Assembly: GCF_040869045.1 (NCBI RefSeq)
Contig: NW_027136973.1
Location: forward strand, 124,001-188,000
DNA from: Eurosta solidaginis
Lineage: Eukaryota; Arthropoda; Insecta; Diptera; Tephritidae
DNA: 64,000 bases
Reading direction: 5' to 3'
The notes beneath the pieces were generated by a model. It was given only the letters and a program-made list of their open reading frames with translations, searched no databases and had not been told where the DNA came from. Positions 14,462 to 25,928 of this stretch are shown one piece after another. The position numbers were made by a program, and so were the translations under genes. Numbering within the stretch: position 1 is the first letter of the stretch; each line of letters opens with the position of its first letter.

Positions 14462-17400
14462 GCCTACATATTGCGTTTTTTTTAAATTGCTTACCGGGCT
14501 AAAGGTTAGCATGCTTAAAATACGTAAGTCGTTTTGTTCAACAAATTTGAGTAGATAACTCAGCAGTTGTTTCCATCAGAGCGACAATTTTTGAGATAGT
14601 TATTAAAACTGTTTAAAGGTTGTCAAACGTTGTTTCTCGTTGTATATCCTTTAATTCTATAGTTAAATTGATAAATAACGTGTACGAATTTGTTTAACGC
14701 AGTTGTTTTGGTTACTCGACGTCTCCGTTCTCGTGTAGCCTACATATTGCGTTTTTTTTTTTTAATTTGCTTACCGGGCTAAAGGTTAGCATGCTTAAAA
14801 TACGTAAGTCGTTTTGTTCAACAAATTTAAGTAGATAACTCATCAGTTGTTTGCATCAGAGCGACAATTTTTGAGATAGTTATTAAAACTGTTTAAAGGT
14901 TGTCAAACGTTGTTTCTCGTTGTATATCCTTTAATTCTAGAGTTAAATTGATAAATAACGTGTACGAATTTGTTTAACGCATTTGTTTTGGTTACTCGAC
15001 GTCTCCGTTCTCGTGTAGCCTACATATTGCGTTTTTTTTTTTAATTTGCTTACCGGGCTAAAGGTTAGCATGTTTAAAATACGTAAGTCGTTTTGTTCAA
15101 CAAATTTGAGTAGATAACTTAGCAGTTGTTTGCATCAGAGCGACAATTTTTGAGATAGTTATTAAAACTGTTTAAAGGTTGTCAAAAGTTGTTTCTCGTT
15201 GTATATCCTTTAATTCTAGAGTTAAATTGATAAATAACGTGTACGAAGTTGTTTAACGCATTTGTTTTGGTTAGTCGACGTCTCCGTTCTCGTGTAGCCT
15301 ACATATTGCGTTTTTTTTTTAATTTGCTTACCGGGCTAAAGGTTAGCATGCTTAAAATACGTAAGTCGTTTTGTTCAACAAATTTAAGTAGATAACTCAT
15401 CAGTTGTTTGCATCAGAGCGACAATTTTTGAGATAGTTATTAAAACTGTTTAAAGGTTGTCAAACGTTGTTTCTCGTTGTATATCCTTTAATTCTAGAGT
15501 TAAATTGATAAATAACGTGTTCGAATTTGTTTAACGCATTTGTTTTGGTTACTCGACGTCTCCGTTCTCGTGTAGCCTACATATTGCGTTTTTTTTTTAA
15601 TTTGCTCACCGGGCTAAAGTTAGCATGTTTAAAATACGTAAGTCGTTTTGTTCAACAAATTTGAGTAGATAACTCAGCAGTTGTTTGCATCAGAGCGACA
15701 ATTTTTGAGATAGTTATTAAAACTGTTTAAAGGTTGTCAAACGTTGTTTCTCGTTGTATATCCTTTAATTCTAGAGTTAAATTGATAAATAACGTGTACG
15801 AATTTGTTTAACGCATTTGTTTTGGTTACTCGACATCTCCGTTCTCGTGTAGCCTACATATTGCGTTTTTTTTTAAATTTGCTTACCGGGCTAAAGGTTA
15901 GCATGTTTAAAATACGTAAGTCGTTTTTTTCAACAAATTTTAGTAGATAACTCAGCAGTTGTTTGCATCAGAGCGACAATTTTTGAGATAGTTATTAAAA
16001 CTGTTTAAAGGTTGTCAAACGTTGTTTCTCGTTGTATATCCTTTAATTCTAGAGTTAAATTGATAAATAACGTGTACGAATTTGTTTAACGCATTTGTTT
16101 TGGTTACTCGACGTCTCCGTCCTCGTGTAGCCTACATATTGCGTTTTTCTTTTTAATTTGCTTACCGGGCTAAAGGTTAGCATGTTTAAAATACGTAAGT
16201 CGTTTTGTTCAACAAATTCGAGTAGATAACTCAGCAGTTGTTTGCATCAGAGCGACAATTTTTGAGATAGTTATTAAAACTGTTTAAAGGTTGTCAAACG
16301 TTGTTTCTCGTTGTATATCCTTTAATTCTAGAGTTAAATTGATAAATAACGTGTACGAATTTGTTTAGCGCATTTGTTTTGGTTACTCGACGTCTCCGTT
16401 CTCGTGTAGCCTACATATTGCGTTTTTTTTTTAATTTGATTAGCGGGCTAAAGGTTAGCATGCTTAAAATACGTAAGTCGTTTTGTTCAACAAATTTAAG
16501 TAGATAACTCATCAGTTGTTTGCATCAGAGCGACAATTTTTGAGATAGTTATTAAAACTGTTTAAAGGTTGTCAAACGTTGTTTCTCGTTGTATATCCTT
16601 TAATTCTAGAGTTAAATTGATAAATAACGTGTACAAATTTGTTTAACGCATTTGTTTTGGTTACTCGACGTCTCCGTTCTCGTGTAGCCTACATATTGCG
16701 TTTTTTTTTTAATTTGCTTACCGGGCTAAAGGTTAGCATGCTTAAAATACGTAAGTCGTTTTGTTCAACAAATTTGAGTAGATAACTCAGCAGTTGTTTG
16801 CATCAGAGCGACAATTTTTGAGATAGTTATTAAAACTGTTTAAAGGTTGTCAAACGTTGTTTCTCGTTGTATATCCTTTAATTCTAGAGTTAAATTGATA
16901 AATAACGTGTACGAATTTGTTTAACGCATTTGTTTTGGTTACTCGACGTCTCCGTTTTCGTGTAGCCTACATATTGCGTTTTTTTTTTTAATTTGCTTAC
17001 CGGGCTAAAGGTTAGCATGCTTAAAATACGTAAGTCGTTTTGTTCAACAAATTTGAGTAGATAACTCAGCAGTTGTTTGCATCAGAGCGACAATTTTTGA
17101 GATAGTTATTAAAACTGTTTAAAGGTTGTCAAACGTTGTTTCTCGTTGTATATCCTTTAATTCTAGAGTTAAATTGATAAATAACGTGTACGAATTTGTT
17201 TAACGCATTTGTTTTGGTTACTCGACGTCTCCGTTCTCGTGTAGCCTACATATTGCGTTTTTTTTTAATTTGCTTACCGGGCTAAAGGTTAGCATGCTTA
17301 AAATACGTAAGTCGTTTTGTTCAACAAATTTAAGTAGATAACTCATCAGTTGTTTGCATCAGAGCGACAATTTTTGAGATAGTTATTAAAACTGTTTAAA

Positions 17401-18908
17401 GGTTGTCAAACGTTGTTTCTCGTTGTATATCCTTTAATTCTAGAGTTAAATTGATAAATAACGTGTACGAATTTGTTTAACGCATTTGTTTTGGTTACTC
17501 GACGTCTCCGTTCTCGTGTAGCTTACATATTGCGTTTTTTTTTTTAATTTGCTTACCGGGCTAAAGGTTAGCATGCTTAAAATACGTAAGTCGTTTTGTT
17601 CAACAAATTTAAGTAGATAACTCATCAGTTGTTTGCATTAGAGCGACAATGTTTGAGATAGTTACTAAAACTGTTTAAAGGTTGTCAAACGTTGTTTCTC
17701 GTTATATCCTTTAATTCTAGAGTTAAATTGATAAATAACGTGTACGAATTTGTTTAACGCATTTGGTTTGGTTACTCGACGTCTCCGTTCTCGTGTAGCC
17801 TACATATTGCGTTTTTTTTTTAATTTGCTTACCGGGCTAAAGGTTAGCATGCTTAAAATACGTAAGTCGTTTTGTTCAACAAATTTGAGTAGATAACTCA
17901 GCAGTTGTTTCCATCAGAGCTACAATTTTTGAGATAGTTATTAAAACTGGTTAAAGGTTGTCAAACGTTGTTTCTCGTTGTATATCCTTTAATTCTAGAG
18001 TTAAATTGATAAATACCGTGTACGAATTTGTTTAACGCATTTGTTTTGGTTACTCGACGTCTCCGTTCTCGTGTAGCCTACATATTGCGTTTTTTTTTTT
18101 AATTTGCTTACCGGGCTAAAGGTTAGCATGCTTAAAATACGTAAGTCGTTTTGTTCAACAAATTTGAGTAGATAACTCAGCAGTTGTTTCCATCAAAGCG
18201 ACAATTTTTGAGATAGTTGTTAAAACTGTTTAAAGGTTGTCAAACGTTGTTTCTCGTTGTATATCCTTTAATTCTAGAGTTAAATTGATAAATAACGTGT
18301 ACGAATTTGTTTAACGCATTTGTTTTGGTTACTCGACGTCTCCGTTCTCGTGTAGCCTACATATTGCGTTTTTTTTTTATTTGCTTACCGGGCTAAAGGT
18401 TAGCATGCTTAAAATACGTAAGTTGTTTTGTTCAACAAATTTGAGTAGATAACTCAGCAGTTGTTTGCATCAGAGCGACAATTTTTGAGATAGTTATTAA
18501 AATTATTTAAAGGTTGTCAAACTTTGTTTCTCGTTGTATATCCTTTAATTCTAGAGTTAAATTGATAAATAACGTGTACGAATTTGTTTAACGTATTTGT
18601 TTTGGTTACTCGACGTCTCCGTTCTCGTGTAGCCTACATATTGCGTTTTTTTTTAATTTGCTTACCGGGCTAAAGGTTAGCATGCTTAAAATACGTAAGT
18701 CGTTTTGTTCAACAAATTTGAGTAGATAACTCAGCAGTTGTTTGCATCAGAGCGACAATTTTTGAGATAGTTATTAAAACTGTTTAAAGGTTGTCAAACG
18801 TTGTTTCTCGTTGTATATCCTTTAATTCTAGAGTTAAATTGATAAATAACGTGTACGAATTTGTTTAACGCATTTGTTTTGGTTACTCGACGTCTCCGTT
18901 CTCGTGTA
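14462..18908 (+). repeat. Higher-order satellite block B, copy 2
   Basis: Counterpart of 3337-7789, offset about 11.12 kb, carrying the same ordered variants (AAAAGTTG, GAAGTTG, GTGTTCG, GACATCTCC, GATTAGCG, GTACAAAT, CCGTTTTCG, GAGCTACAAT). Private changes such as TTAGTCGACG near 15272 and a shortened GTTATATCC near 17702 separate it from copy 1. It overlaps the start of block A copy 2, so the duplications are nested. Confidence 0.87.
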
Positions 18909-21900
18909 GCCTACATATTGCGTTTTTTTTTTTAATTAGCTTACCGGGCTAAAGGTTAGCATGCTTAAAATACGTAAGTCGTTTTGTTCAACAAATTTAA
19001 GTAGATAACTCATCAGTTGTTTGCATCAGAGCGACAATTTTTGAGATAGTTATTAAAACTGTTTAAAGGTTGTCAAACATTGTTTCTCGTTGTATATCCT
19101 TTAATTCTAGAGTTAAATTGATAAATAACGTGTACGAATTTGTTTAACGCATTTGTTTTGGTTACTCGACGTCTCCGTTCTCGTGTAGCCTACACATTGC
19201 GTTTTTTTTTTAATTTGCTTACCGGGCTAAAGGTTAGCATGCTTAAAATACGTAAGTCGTTTTGTTCAACAAATTTAAGTAGATAACTCATCAGTTGTTT
19301 GCATTAGAGCGACAATTTTTGAGATAGTTATTAAAACTGTTTAAAGGTTGTCAAACGTTGTTTCTCGTTGTATATCCTTTAATTCTAGAGTTAAATTGAT
19401 AAATAACGTGTACGAATTTGTTTAACGCATTTGTTTTGGTTACTCGACGTCTCGTTCTCGTGTAGCCTACATATTGCGTTTTTTTTTTAATTTGCTTACC
19501 GGGCTAAATGTTAGCATGCTTAAAATACGTAAGTCGTTTTGTTCAACAAATTTGAGTAGATAACTCAGCAGTTGTTTCCATCAGAGCGACAATTTTCGAG
19601 ATAGTTATTAAAAGTGGTTAAAGGTTGTCAAACGCTGTTTCTCGTTGTATATCCTTTAATTCTAGAGTTAAATTGATAAATACCGTGTACGAATTTGTTT
19701 AACCCATTTGTTTTGGTTACTCGACGTCTCCGTTCTCGTGTAGCCTACATATTGCGTTTTTTTTTTTAATTTGCTTACCGGGCTAAAGGTTAGCATGCTT
19801 AAAATACGTAAGTCGTTTTGTTCAACAAATTTGAGTAGATAACTCAGCAGTTGTTTCCATCACAGCGACAATTTTTGAGATAGTTATTAAAACTGTTTAA
19901 AGGTTGTCAAACGTTGTTTCTCGTTGTATATCCTTTAATTCTAGAGTTAAATTGATAAATAACGTGTACGAATTTGTTTAACGCATTTGTTTTGGTTACT
20001 CGACGTCTCCGTTCTCGTGTAGCTTACATATTGCGTTTTTTTTTAAATTGCTTACCGGGCTAAAGGTTAGCATGCTTAAAATACGTAAGTCGTTTTGTTC
20101 AACAAATTTGAGTAGATAACTCAGCAGTTGTTTCCATCAGAACGACAATTTTTGAGATAGTTATTAAAACTGTTTAAAGGTTGTCAAACGTTGTTTCTCG
20201 TTGTATATCCTTTAATTCTAGAGTTAAATTGATAAATAACGTGTACGAATTTGTTTAACGCATTTGTTTTGGTTACTCGACGTCTCTGTTCTCGTGTAGC
20301 CTACATATTGCGTTTTTTTTTTAATTTGCTTACCGGGCTAAAGGTTAGCATGTTTAAAATACGTAAGTCATTTTGTTCAACAAATTTGAGTAGATAACTC
20401 AGCAGTTGTTTCCATCAGAACGACAATTTTTGAGATAGTTATTAAAACTGTTTAAAGGTTGTCAAACGTTGTTTCTCGTTGTATATCCTTTAATTCTAGA
20501 GTTAAATTGATAAATAACGTGTACGAATTTGTTTAACCCATTTGTTTTGGTTACTCGACGGCTCCGTTCTCGTGTAGCCTACATATTGCGTTTTTTTTAA
20601 ATTGCTTACCGGGCTAAAGGTTAGCATGCTTAAAATACGTAAGTCGTTTTGTTCAACAAATTTGAGTAGATAACTCAGCAGTTGTTTCCATCAGAGCGAC
20701 AATTTTTGAGATAGTTATTAAAACTGTTTAAAGGTTGTCAAACGTTGTTTCTCGTTGTATATCCTTTAATTCTAGAGTTAAATTGATAAATAACGTGTAC
20801 GAATTTGTTTAACGCATTTGTTTTGGTTACTCGACGTCTCCGTTCTCGTGTAGCCTACATATTGCGTTTTTTTTTTTAATTTGCTTACCGGGCTAAAGGT
20901 TAGCATGCTTAAAATACGTAAGTCGTTTTGTTCAACAAATTTGAGTAGATAACTCAGCAGTTGTTTGCATCAGAGCGACAATTTTTGAGATAGTTATTAA
21001 AACTCTTTAAAGGTTGTCAAACGTTGTTTCTCGTTGTATATCCTTTAATTCTAGAGTTAAATTGATAAATAACGTGTACGAATTTGTTTAACGCATTTGT
21101 TTTGGTTACTCGACGTCTCCGTTCTCGTGTAGCCTACATATTGCGTTTTTTTTTAATTTGCTTACCGGGCTAAAGGTTAGCATGTTTAAAATACGTAAGT
21201 CGTTTTGTTCAACAAATTTAAGTAGATAACTCATCAGTTGTTTGCATCAGAGCGACAATTTTTGAGATAGTTATTAAAACTGTTTAAAGGTTGTCAAACG
21301 TTGTTTCTCGTTGTATATCCTTTAATTCTAGAGTTAAATTGATAAATAACGTGTACGAATTTGTTTAACGCATTTGTTTTGGTTACTCGACGTCTCCGTT
21401 CTCGTGTAGCCTACATATTGCGTTTTTTTTTAATTTGCTTACCGGGCTAAAGGTTAGCATGCTTAAAATACGTAAGCCGTTTTGTTCAACAAATTTGAGT
21501 AGATAACTCATCAGTTGTTTGCATCAGAGCGACAATTTTTGAGATAGTTATTAAAACTGTTTAAAGGTAGTCAAACGTTGTTTCTCCTTGTATATCCTTT
21601 AATTCTAGATTTAAATTGATAAATAACGTGTACGAATTTGTTTAACGCATTTGTTTTGGTTACTCGACGTCTCCGTTCTCGTGTAGCCTACATATTGCGT
21701 TATTTTTTTTAATTTGCTTACCGGGCTAAATGTTAGCATGTTTAAAATACGTAAGTCGTTTTGTTCAACAAATTTGAGTAGATAACTCAGCAGTTGTTTG
21801 CATCAGAGCGACAATTTTTGAGATAGTTATTAAAACTGTTTAAAGGTTGTCAAACGTTGTTTCTCGTTGTATATCCTTTAATTCTAGAGTTAAATTGATA

Positions 21901-22243
21901 AATAACGTGTACGAATTTGTTTAACGCATTTGTTTTGGTTACTCGAAGTCTCCGTTCTCGTGTAGCCTACATATTGCGTTTTTTTTTTTAATTTGCTTAC
22001 CGGGCTAAAGGTTAGCATGCCTAAAATACGTAAGTCGTTTTGTTCAACAAATTTGAGTAGATAACTCAGCAGTTGTTTGCATCAGAGCGACAATTTTTGA
22101 GATAGTTATTAAAACTGTTTAAAGGTTGTCAAACGTTGTTTCTCGTTGTATATCCTTTAATTCTAGAGTTAAATTGATAAATAACGTGTACGAATTTGTT
22201 TAACCCATTTGTTTTGGTTACTCGACGTCTCCGTTCTCGTGTA
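17521..22243 (+). repeat. Higher-order satellite block A, copy 2
   Basis: Counterpart of 8625-13350, offset about 8,895 bp, with the same ordered marks (GAGCTACAAT, CCTACACATTG, ACGTCTCGTTC, CTAAATGTTAG, CATCACAGCG, GTCATTTTG, AACTCTTTAAAGG, TTTCTCCTTG). The extra CCTC insertion seen near 11507 in copy 1 is absent here, so that insertion is private and later than the duplication. Confidence 0.87.
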
Positions 22244-24184
22244 GCCTACATATTGCGTTTTTTTTTTATTTGCTTACCGGGCTAAAGGTTAGCATGTTTA
22301 AAATACGTAAGTCGTTTTGTTCAACAAATTTGAGTAGATAACTCAGCAGTTGTTTGCATCAGATAGACAATTTTTGAGATAGTTATTAAAACTGTTTAAA
22401 GGTTGTCAAACGTTGTTTCTCGTTGTATATCCTTTAATTCTAGAGTTAAATTGATAAATAACGTGTACGAATTTGTTTAACGCATTTGTTTTGGTTACTC
22501 GACGTCTCCGTTCTCGTGTAGCCTACATATTGCGTTTTTTTTTAATTTGCTTACCGGGCTAAAGGTTAGCATGCTTAAAATACGTAGGTCGTTTTGTTCA
22601 ACAAATTTGAGTAGATAACTCAGCAGTTGTTTGCATCAGAGCGACAATTTTTGAGATAGTTATTAAAACTGTTTAAAGGTTGTCAAACGTTGTTTCTCGT
22701 TGTATATCCTTTAATTCTAGAGTTAAATTGATAAATAACGTGTACGAATTTGTTTAACGCATTTGTTTTGGTTACTCGACGTCTCCGTTCTCGTGTAGCC
22801 TACATATTGCGTTTTTTTTTAATTTGCTTACCGGGCTAAAGGTTAGCATGCTAAAAATACGTAAGTCGTTTTGTTCAACAAATTTGAGTAGATAACTCAG
22901 CAGTTGTTTCCATCAGAGCGACAATTTTTGAGATAGTTATTAAAACTGTTTAAAGGTTGTCAAACGTTGTTTCTCGTTGTATATCCTTTAATTCTAGAGT
23001 TAAATTGATAAATAACGTGTACGAATTTGTTTAACGCATTTGTTTTGGTTACTCGACGTCTCCGTTCTCGTGTAGCCTACATATTGCGTTTTTTTTTTAA
23101 TTTGCTTACCGGGCTAAAGGTTAGCATGCTTAAAATACGTAAGTCGTTTTGTTCAACAAATTTGAGTAGATAACTCAGCAGTTATTTCCATCAGAGCGAC
23201 AATTTTTGAGATAGTTATTAAAACTGTTTAAAGGTTGTCAAACGTTGTTTCTCGTTGTATATCCTTTAATTCTAGAGTTAAATTGATAAATAACGTGTAC
23301 GAATTTGTTTAACGCATTTGTTTTGGTTACTCGACGTCTCCGTCCTCGTGTAGCCTACATATTGCGTTTTTGTTTTAATTTGCTTACCGGGCTAAAGGTT
23401 AGCATGTTTAAAATACGTAAGTCGTTTTGTTCAACAAATTTGAGTAGACAACTCAGCAGTTGTTTGCATCAGAGCGACAATTTTTGAGATAGTTATTAAA
23501 ACTGTTTAAAGGTTGTCAAACGTTGTTTCTCGTTGTATATCCTTTAATTCTAGAGTTAAATTGATAAATAACGTGTACGAATTTGTTTAACGCATTTGTT
23601 TTTTTACTCGACGTCTCCGTTCTCGTGTAGCCTACATATTGCGTTTTTTTTTAATTTGCTTACCGGGCTAAAGGTTAGCATGCTTAAAATACGTAAGTCG
23701 TTTTGTTCAACAAATTTAAGTAGATAACTCATCAGTTGTTTGCATCAGAGCGACAATTTTTGAGATAGTTATTAAAACTGTTTAAAGGTTGTCAAACGTC
23801 GTTTCTCGTTGTATATCCTTTAATTCTAGAGTTAAATTGATAAATAACATGTACGAATTTGTTTAACGCATTTGTTTTGGTTACTCGACGTCTCCGTTCT
23901 CGTGTAGCCTACATATTGGGTTTTTTTTTTTATTTGCTTACCGGGCTAAAGGTTAGCATGTTTAAAATACGTAAGTCGTTTTGTTCAACAAATTTGAGTA
24001 GATAACTCAGCAGTTGTTTGCATCAGAGCGACAATTTTTGAGATAGTTATTAAAACTGTTTAAAGGTTGTCAAACGTCGTTTCTCGTTGTATATCCTTTA
24101 ATTCTAGAGTTAAATTGATAAATAACATGTACGAATTTGTTTAACGCATTTGTTTTGGTTACTCGACGTCTCCGTTCTCGCGTA

Positions 24185-24286
24185 GCCTACATATTGCGTT
24201 TTTTTTTTTAATTTGCTTACCGGGCTAAAGTGTACGAATTTGTTTAACGCATTTGTTTGGTTACTCGAAGTCTCCGTTCTCGTGTA
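24185..24286 (+). repeat. Internally deleted satellite monomer (102 bp), left of the element
   Basis: The unit jumps from GGGCTAAAG directly to TGTACGAATTTG, losing about 176 bp of the normal monomer, and also has GTTTGGTTACTCG with one T fewer than usual. The same deletion junction recurs at 30948-31048 on the other side of the retrotransposon. The two are copies of one deletion event spread by local amplification. Confidence 0.92.
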
Positions 24287-24657
24287 GCCTACATATTGCG
24301 TTTTTTTTTAATTTGCTTACCGGGCTAAAGGTTAGCATGCTTAAAATACGTAAGTCGTTTTGTTCAACAAATTTGAGTAGATAACTCAGCAGTTGTTTGC
24401 ATCAGAGCGACAATTTTTGAGATAGTTATTAAAACTGTTTAAAGGTTGTCAAACGTCGTTTCTCGTTGTATATCCTTTAATTCTAGAGTTAAATTGATAA
24501 ATAACATGTACGAATTTGTTTAACGCATTTGTTTTGGTTACTCGACGTCTCCGTTCTCGTGTAGCCTACATATTGCGTTTTTTTTTAATTTGCTTACCGG
24601 GCTAAAGGTTAGCATGCTAAAAATACGTAAGTCGTTTTGTTCAACAAATTTGAGTAG

Positions 24658-24662
24658 ATAAC
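24658..24662. repeat. Target-site duplication, left copy (ATAAC)
   Basis: ATAAC sits in the satellite context GAGTAG-ATAAC, and the second copy at 30210-30214 continues as ATAAC-TCAGCAG. Joining the flanks at one copy gives exactly the satellite consensus. A 5-bp duplication is usual for Ty3/gypsy integrases. Confidence 0.93.
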
Positions 24663-24873
24663 TATAGTGTTAACTACTTTGTACTCTTTACTTTAATTTT
24701 TAAAATAATTTTAATTGAGTTTTCGTGTTAACTTAAAATTTTGAATAACTTCAAAAAAAGAAAATTCTAATTAGTTTTTGAAAATATCTAAACTCAAAAA
24801 TAAACAAAAATAAATTTTATATTACAAACAAAAATAAAAGTTTTTTTAAAATATCAACTTGAATGTTGATATA
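24663..24873 (+). repeat. 5' LTR (211 bp)
   Basis: Begins TATAGTGTTAAC and ends GTTGATATA. It matches 29999-30209 base for base by eye. Boundaries are set by where the two copies stop agreeing: C versus A before TATAG, T versus A after GATATA. The ends are TA...TA rather than the usual TG...CA. It is extremely A/T-rich. Three AATAAA hexamers lie at 24799, 24809 and 24833. No clear separate TATA-box promoter can be distinguished in so A/T-rich a sequence. Confidence 0.95.
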
Positions 24874-24874
24874 T

Positions 24875-24892
24875 TGGCGATCCTACCAACGA
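24875..24892 (+). other. Probable primer-binding site (minus-strand tRNA primer)
   Basis: TGGCGATCCTACCAACGA starts one base after the 5' LTR. An initial TGG, complementary to the CCA end of tRNA, is expected here. The implied tRNA would have discriminator G and an acceptor 3' strand complementary to GATCCTA. I cannot assign it to a tRNA species from memory; it is not the tRNA-Trp type I recall for CsRn1 itself. Only the first dozen or so bases may pair with the primer. Confidence 0.7.
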
Positions 24893-24904
24893 TCCTTCTG
24901 ACCT

Positions 24905-25080
24905 ACTCTCGATTTACGCGATAACAAAATTACGAAAATTCCGGATGAAATTTCGCTGTTAAAAAATCTAATAAAACTTGATTTTATGAATAATTCAACA
25001 ACTAATCTACCATTGTCATTGACCCCTTGGCACATTTAATTAACTTACAAATCGACGGCAATTCGATTAAATCCATACTA
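24905..25080 (+). pseudogene. Captured leucine-rich-repeat gene fragment, frameshifted (LRRC40-like?)
   Basis: Codons from 24905 read TLDLRDNKITKIP and continue as a 23-residue leucine-rich repeat. A second repeat beginning LDFMNN runs to about 25024. A one-base loss near 25025-25027 shifts the frame, and from 25027 the +1 frame continues with LAHLINLQIDGNSIKSI, which completes the second repeat and starts a third. The spacing stays at 23 residues if the missing base is allowed for, so this is a real decayed coding fragment rather than chance. Before it, 24899-24901 is an in-frame stop; a further shift would allow LPTILLT upstream. The repeat style resembles animal LRRC40 or RSU1-type proteins, a guess from memory. 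It lies in the retrotransposon leader, so it was probably captured from a host gene. It encodes no product now. Confidence 0.72.
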
Positions 25081-25928
25081 CGCGTATTCTATGAACATTT
25101 CGTGAACGTGCGTGTGCCTCTATCGAAAAACAACAACATCTTTATCAAAGTGATACATCATCGACAATTTCATTTATACCAAATAGTTGATATAACATGA
25201 GTGCAGATAGTTTGAATAGCCCACGTCGTCCAACTGACGACTGTAATGACAATGCAATATCTTTCAATAATTCTTGATGAGCAATACAACAACATTCTGT
25301 GCAAATTTCATATAACAGTCGCTTATAACTCGTAAACTAGAACATTTTATGCAATACACAAAATTGCTTTGTAACCAAACAACCAGTTATTTATGTACAT
25401 ACAACATTTTTAAGTGCACGAACTGATTTGCGATTTGCGAAAGCAAAACAATGTTAAAGTAATGAAATTTTTTACAATTTTTGCATTCTACATGTATGAA
25501 AGCTATTTGCTCATCAGAGAAATCGATATACATAACTCAATAGACCTTCTAGTCACCAGACTGGCCAGACTTCCAACTACAATCAAAACGAAAATATTTA
25601 TCAACAATCAAAATTTCTCGAATAACGTAAATGCCATTGCCAATCATCAATCAACTACTTATTAATTTTAATATTTTTTTATTAAATTTAATTTTATGTA
25701 AGTACAATTTTTATTCTAATATTAAATTTAAAATTTTTCAATTATAATTTAAATTAAAATTTTAACTTTCAAATTTATTTTAAGATTATTTTTATATTTT
25801 AACAATTATTTAAATTTACTTATTTTTTATATAAAATTAAATATTGTATTTAAATTGTTAACTCCCTTTCCAAAAAAATTCTTAAATATTTTCTTATTTT
25901 CAAATTTTTCATTTAAATTTCTTTTCAT
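25081..25928 (+). other. Retrotransposon leader, no supported gene
   Basis: Sequence between the leucine-rich fragment and gag. From about 25081 to 25640 it is moderately A/T-rich and could be further decayed host-derived sequence, but I recognise no protein in any frame. It contains several upstream ATGs (for example 25091, 25198, 25462) opening short frames. From about 25660 to 25925 it is almost pure A/T with long T and A runs and nothing recognisable. In gypsy elements this stretch is the 5' untranslated and packaging region of the genomic RNA. Here it is unusually long, over 1 kb counted from the primer-binding site. Confidence 0.7.

Larger units (their letters stand above)
1..24657 (+). 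repeat. Left satellite DNA array, ~278-bp monomer, head-to-tail
   Basis: Direct tandem repetition of one A/T-rich unit. Taking GCCTACATATTGCG as the unit start, successive starts fall at 1, 280, 557 and 835, so the period is 277-279 bp. Each unit reads: a poly-T tract, a GCTTACCGGGCTAAAGG segment, a TACGTAAGTCG segment, a variable segment (TTGAG...CAGCAG or TTAAG...CATCAG), GTTGTCAAACG, TCTAGAG, and ACTCGACGTCTCCGTTCTCG. Most length differences come from the T tract. Roughly 88 units are present, differing by a few scattered substitutions. No unit codes for protein: the period is not a multiple of three and every frame has stops. The closest known class is pericentromeric or centromeric satellite. 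I do not recognise the family. Confidence 0.98.

Noticed and set aside
23305..23487. 60-codon open frame inside the satellite
   Set aside because: It is a chance opening in one monomer with particular T-tract and substitution states; adjacent monomers with the same sequence are closed, and it resembles no protein.
1..24657. Regular repetition considered as a CRISPR array
   Set aside because: The whole 278-bp unit repeats with no unique spacers, no cas genes are present, and the context is eukaryotic.
25414..25665. 83-codon frame in the retrotransposon leader
   Set aside because: It begins with GTG; the first ATG is at 25462, leaving 67 codons. I recognise no domain. It may be decayed captured sequence but does not support a gene call.
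25698..25790. Possible short intron (GTAAGT at 25698, TTTTAAG near 25780) in the leader
   Set aside because: Donor-like and acceptor-like strings are expected by chance in A/T-rich DNA, and removing it would not join any coding frame.
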